NCBI GenBank assembly: GCA_012514545.1
Contig: JAAZAC010000246.1
Location: forward strand, 1-14,930
Length of the DNA: 14,930 nucleotides
Direction of reading: 5' to 3'
Source: Actinomycetales bacterium
GTDB taxonomy: Bacteria > Actinomycetota > Actinomycetes > Actinomycetales > Cellulomonadaceae
In this document: piece by piece, positions 13,588-14,930 of the stretch
How positions within the stretch are numbered: position 1 is the stretch's first letter
How the letters are laid out: each line of letters begins with the position of its first letter
The notes under the pieces: generated by a model
Told to the model about the DNA's origin: nothing
The model's input: only the letters and a program-made list of their open reading frames with translations
The model's database searches: none
Program-made: the position numbers and the translations under genes

Positions 13588-14351
13588 GCCGCCCGCTCCT
13601 TGACCTCGTCCGGCGGCAGCAGGCTGCGCAGCCGCTGACCGACGAGACGCGGGTTGGCGCCGGCCTGGATCGCGAGGAGGCCCTCGACCGCGAGCTCCAT
13701 GTGCTGGGCCTCGATCTCGGAGCAGCGCGTGATGCGCGACCCGATCGGCAGCCACAGCAGGTTCGCGGACAGCAGGCCCCACAGGGTGGCGACGAACGCG
13801 CCGGCGATCATGTGGCCGATCTCGCTCGGCTCCGCGAGGTTCTCCAGCACGTGCACGAGCGAGACGACGGTGCCGATGATGCCGATGGTCGGCGCGTACC
13901 CGCCCATGGTCGAGAAGTACTTCGCGGACGCGCGGTCCAGGGCGCGCTTCGAGGCGATGCGGTCCTCGAGCATCGCGCGCAGGTCGTCCGGGTCCGTGCC
14001 GTCGATGGCGGCCTGCAGCCCGGTGCGCAGGAAGTCGTCCTCGAGGCCGCGGGCCGCGTCCTCGAGCGAGAGCAGGCCCTCGCGGCGGGCCTTGTCGGCG
14101 AGGCCGACGATCGTCTGCACCGTCGCGTCGGGGTCGGGCGTGCGGAACGCCAGCCAGTGCTTGAGCGAGCCGAAGGCGCGCATCGCGTCCCGCAGCGTGG
14201 CTGACGCGAGCCCCGCGCCGAGCGTGCCGCCGAAGACGAGCACCATCGGCGCGGCCATGACGACCGACATCGGGCTCGAGCCCTCGATGACGATGGCCAG
14301 CAGCACCATCGCGAGGGCGAAGCCCATGCCCCCCAGGCTTGCCGGGTCCAT
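13584..14351 (-). CDS. motA: Stator protein MotA
   Basis: MotA forms the rotating pentamer of the stator and couples ion flow to torque on FliG. The 255 residues carry the four expected membrane segments: about 8-22, 30-50, 153-171 and 182-202. The cytoplasmic loop contains KARREGLLSLEDAA (about 87-100), the charged stretch that contacts FliG. Conserved prolines are present in YAPTIGIIGTVVSLV (P154) and LLWLPIGSRI (P202), equivalent to E. coli P173 and P222. The ATG overlaps the flbD stop by one base (TGATG) and the stop overlaps motB. In Bacillus motAB are not next to flgE-flbD, so this layout is typical of other Gram-positive lineages. Confidence 0.97.
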   Translation of the reverse strand: MDPASLGGMGFALAMVLLAIVIEGSSPMSVVMAAPMVLVFGGTLGAGLASATLRDAMRAFGSLKHWLAFRTPDPDATVQTIVGLADKARREGLLSLEDAARGLEDDFLRTGLQAAIDGTDPDDLRAMLEDRIASKRALDRASAKYFSTMGGYAPTIGIIGTVVSLVHVLENLAEPSEIGHMIAGAFVATLWGLLSANLLWLPIGSRITRCSEIEAQHMELAVEGLLAIQAGANPRLVGQRLRSLLPPDEVKERAA

Positions 14352-14650
14352 CAGTCACCCGCCTCCGGGACGGGCGCGAGCGCCGCGCGGCCGGACGCCG
14401 GGCGCAGCTGCGTCACCGCCGCCATCGTGGTGTCGCCGGCCTGGCCCTCCTCGGCGAGCTCCATCGTCCGCGCGACCACGCTCGCCCGGTAGGTGACGAT
14501 CCGCTCGGTCACCTCGGCGAGGGACTCGGCGACCACGTACTTGGTGCCGTCGATGAGCGTGAGGATCGTGTCCGGCGTCGTCTCGATCCGCTGGATCAGG
14601 TCAGGGTTGACCGCGAACTGCGGTCCGTTGAGGCGAGTCACGACGATCAC
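14351..14650 (-). CDS. flbD: FlbD/SwrD-family flagellar protein
   Basis: Small FlbD-family proteins (SwrD in Bacillus, where it is reported to raise motor power through the stators) sit after flgE in many Gram-positive flagellar operons. The sequence MIVVTRLNGPQFAVNPDLIQRIE, then TTPDTILTLIDGTKYVVAES (residues 1-43), is the full conserved family core. Here about 35-40 further residues extend it to 99, where the family is often 60-75; the tail is Ala-rich and variable. The GTG start at 14650 has a weak ribosome binding site (AGGGATGG). The stop overlaps motA, matching a link to the stator. It is not the unrelated Caulobacter FlbD response regulator. Confidence 0.9.
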   Translation of the reverse strand: MIVVTRLNGPQFAVNPDLIQRIETTPDTILTLIDGTKYVVAESLAEVTERIVTYRASVVARTMELAEEGQAGDTTMAAVTQLRPASGRAALAPVPEAGD

Positions 14651-14706
14651 GGCTGTCCATCCCTGGCTTGCGTCGCGGGCCCCTCCGTGGGCCCGTCACG
14701 GTCCTG

Positions 14707-14732
14707 ATCGGCCGCCGACGCCGGGATGTGAG
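14707..14732 (-). promoter_or_regulatory. Sigma28-like promoter element before flbD
   Basis: On the minus strand, CTCACA, 14 bases, then GCCGATCA. The first ten positions and the spacing equal the element before cheA (CTCACA-N14-GCCGAT). GCCGATCA is close to the flagellar -10 consensus GCCGATAA, while the -35-like half is weak. It follows the flgE hairpin directly and would give a leader of about 50 bases before the flbD GTG. Confidence 0.45.
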
Positions 14733-14774
14733 GCGCCCGGCCCGCTCACCTCCGCAGAGGGGCGGGCCGGGCGC
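14733..14774 (-). terminator. Terminator-like hairpin after flgE
   Basis: Perfect 13-bp inverted repeat: gcgcccggcccgc at 14733-14745 and its complement at 14762-14774. A 16-base middle can form a further 4-bp stem (cctc/gagg) around a four-base loop. It starts 24 bases after the flgE stop. There is no T run, as is usual in high-GC actinobacteria. It probably ends the upstream hook transcript. Confidence 0.65.
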
Positions 14775-14798
14775 GGGGACGGTGGCGCGCGGGGCGCG

Positions 14799-14930
14799 TC
14801 AGCGCTTGAGGTTCACCAGCTCCTGGAGCAGCTCGTCGGAGGTGGTGATGACGCGGCTGTTCGCCTGGAAGCCGCGCTGGGCGATGATGAGGTTCGTGAA
14901 CTCGGCCGACAGGTCGACGTTCGACATCTC
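14799..14930 (-). CDS. flgE: Flagellar hook protein FlgE, C-terminal end
   Basis: FlgE polymerises into the hook that joins the rod to the filament. Only the last 43 residues are visible: EMSNVDLSAEFTNLIIAQRG, then FQANSRVITTSDELLQELVNLKR. SNVDL-x-x-EFT-x-x-I-x-AQRGFQ-x-NS and ITTSDE-LQELVNLKR are the standard C-terminal D0 coiled-coil segment of Gram-positive FlgE, nearly as in Bacillus. FlgG and FlgF end similarly, but the QELVNLKR ending and the flbD neighbour favour FlgE. The start lies beyond the right edge. A strong hairpin follows its stop. Confidence 0.9.
   Translation of the reverse strand, partial: EMSNVDLSAEFTNLIIAQRGFQANSRVITTSDELLQELVNLKR

Noticed and set aside
42..14707. Many long open frames on the plus strand and in other minus frames (for example 329-2959 and 4566-6860 on plus)
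   Set aside because: They are antisense or out-of-phase shadows of recognised flagellar genes. They are rich in Arg, His, Ala or Ser, show no domains, and arise because stop codons are rare in very GC-rich DNA.
1..14930. tRNA, rRNA, CRISPR arrays, insertion sequences, phage or defence genes
   Set aside because: No cloverleaf-like sequences, no regular spaced repeats, no transposase or integrase motifs were seen. The window is filled by one continuous motility locus.

Overview
The window is one strand of flagellar and chemotaxis genes: every supported gene lies on the minus strand, so the locus reads from right to left. The very high GC content with G/C in almost every third position, the Bacillus-like gene order and the FlgE C-terminus suggest a motile high-GC Gram-positive actinobacterium. 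A Cellulomonas-like member of the Micrococcales is my guess, from style rather than from any comparison I could run.

In transcription order the genes are: the tail of flgE (hook); flbD, motA, motB, fliL (stator and accessory proteins); fliM, fliN (switch/C-ring); fliO, fliP, fliQ, fliR, flhB, a 29-codon ORF, flhA (type III export gate); an flhF-like gene; csrA; cheA; and the first 96 codons of cheW. Most junctions are ATGA/TGATG/GTGA-type overlaps or gaps of a few bases. Only four gaps exceed 60 bases, and none exceeds 300.

The gaps divide the locus into apparent transcription units. A long GC-rich hairpin follows flgE, tandem hairpins follow fliL, and a small hairpin follows csrA. Upstream of flbD and of cheA lies the same promoter-like element on the minus strand, CTCA-N16-GCCGAT, which resembles a sigma28 (FliA/SigD/WhiG) promoter. 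A shorter-spaced relative lies just before fliM. The inferred units are flbD-motA-motB-fliL, fliM through csrA, and cheA-cheW.

This is an ordinary flagellar system in outline, and I see no wholly new system. The parts that deserve attention are an FlhF-like protein whose P-loop lysine and TKLD motif appear to be lost, with no flhG beside it; a FliM without the N-terminal CheY-binding peptide, paired with a FliN carrying an extra N-terminal domain; a 29-codon ORF overlapping both flhB and flhA by ATGA; a CheA with two CheW-like domains and a long Ala/Pro linker; and the repeated sigma28-like element in the intergenic gaps.
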